Assembly (NCBI RefSeq): GCF_905187505.1
Contig: NZ_CAJJIC010000056.1
Span: 1-14,010 of the forward strand
DNA: 14,010 nt
Source: an uncultured Mailhella sp.
GTDB lineage: Bacteria > Desulfobacterota > Desulfovibrionia > Desulfovibrionales > Desulfovibrionaceae
Direction of reading: 5' to 3'
Each line of letters begins with the position of its first letter. Positions within the stretch are counted from its first letter, which is position 1. Below are positions 14,004 through 14,010 of the stretch, piece by piece. The notes beneath the pieces were generated by a model, which saw nothing but the letters and a program-made list of their open reading frames with translations, had not been told where the DNA came from and did no database searches. Made by a program: the position numbers and the translations under genes.

Positions 14004-14010
14004 CATCATG

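Larger units (their letters stand above)
13016..14010. other. GC-rich region without a convincing gene
   Basis: About 1 kb with open frames on both strands but none I can support. The longest, plus strand 13016-13801, would give 261 residues, but it is rich in Ser, Pro, Arg, His and Lys with no fold-like pattern and no ribosome binding site. On the minus strand, 13558-13373 and 13372-13069 could be one broken gene joined at a run of six A (13367-13372). A minus-strand frame from 14009 to 13824 touches the window edge and looks non-coding. The last 160 bp contain several hairpins. The region could be decayed genes or a long control region of a gene beyond the edge. Confidence 0.45.

Noticed and set aside
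1..14010. CRISPR array, tRNA, rRNA, insertion sequence or defence system
   Set aside because: I saw no regularly spaced direct repeats, no cloverleaf with conserved TPsiC-type sequence, no transposase and no defence-family motifs. All firm genes are housekeeping or metabolic.

Overview
The window looks like a chromosomal stretch from a GC-rich, Gram-negative, anaerobic deltaproteobacterium of the sulfate-reducer type (Desulfovibrionales, possibly a gut Desulfovibrionaceae member). This assignment is inference. It rests on LpxK (lipid A, so an outer membrane), an LctP lactate permease, an Lrp-like siroheme decarboxylase next to hemL (the siroheme-dependent heme route used by Desulfovibrio), an FmdE-like protein, and an rpoZ-dnaJ pair.

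Layout, plus strand: a small TIGR04076-type protein (51-401), lpxK (465-1598) and rnr (1662-4721) follow one another with gaps of about 63 nt and may be co-transcribed. The rnr product has an unusually long, disordered, Phe/Arg/acidic tail. Two GC-rich hairpins (4743-4790) follow rnr. A good sigma70-like promoter (4813-4841) then leads into rpoZ (4958-5194) and dnaJ (5218-6327), which end at a clear intrinsic terminator (6350-6384). Next are an FmdE-like zinc-ribbon protein (6483-7094) and an exported D,D-carboxypeptidase (7390-8385).

Layout, minus strand: lctP (12387-10759) ends at a strong terminator. An Lrp-like siroheme decarboxylase subunit (10538-10053) and hemL (10040-8766) follow, driven by a well-formed promoter at 10574-10602 and closed by a terminator at 8705-8740. 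The carboxypeptidase and hemL converge on a 380-bp spacer that holds a perfect 25-bp inverted repeat with a 4-nt loop (8469-8522).

The right end (12388-14010) has no gene I can support. It begins with a very AT-rich block carrying a candidate lctP promoter and dyad-symmetric operators. It continues through about 1 kb of GC-rich sequence without convincing coding signal, containing a 15-bp tandem duplication, a possible frameshifted gene relic on the minus strand, and several hairpins near the window edge.

Functionally the window is mostly housekeeping: envelope (lpxK, carboxypeptidase), RNA decay (rnr), transcription and protein folding (rpoZ, dnaJ), tetrapyrrole synthesis (hemL, ahb) and carbon/energy uptake (lctP). 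I found no defence system, CRISPR array, insertion sequence, tRNA or rRNA. The items most worth a second look are the RNase R tail, the long inverted repeat at 8469-8522, the altered N-terminal motif of the FmdE-like protein, and the lctP control region.
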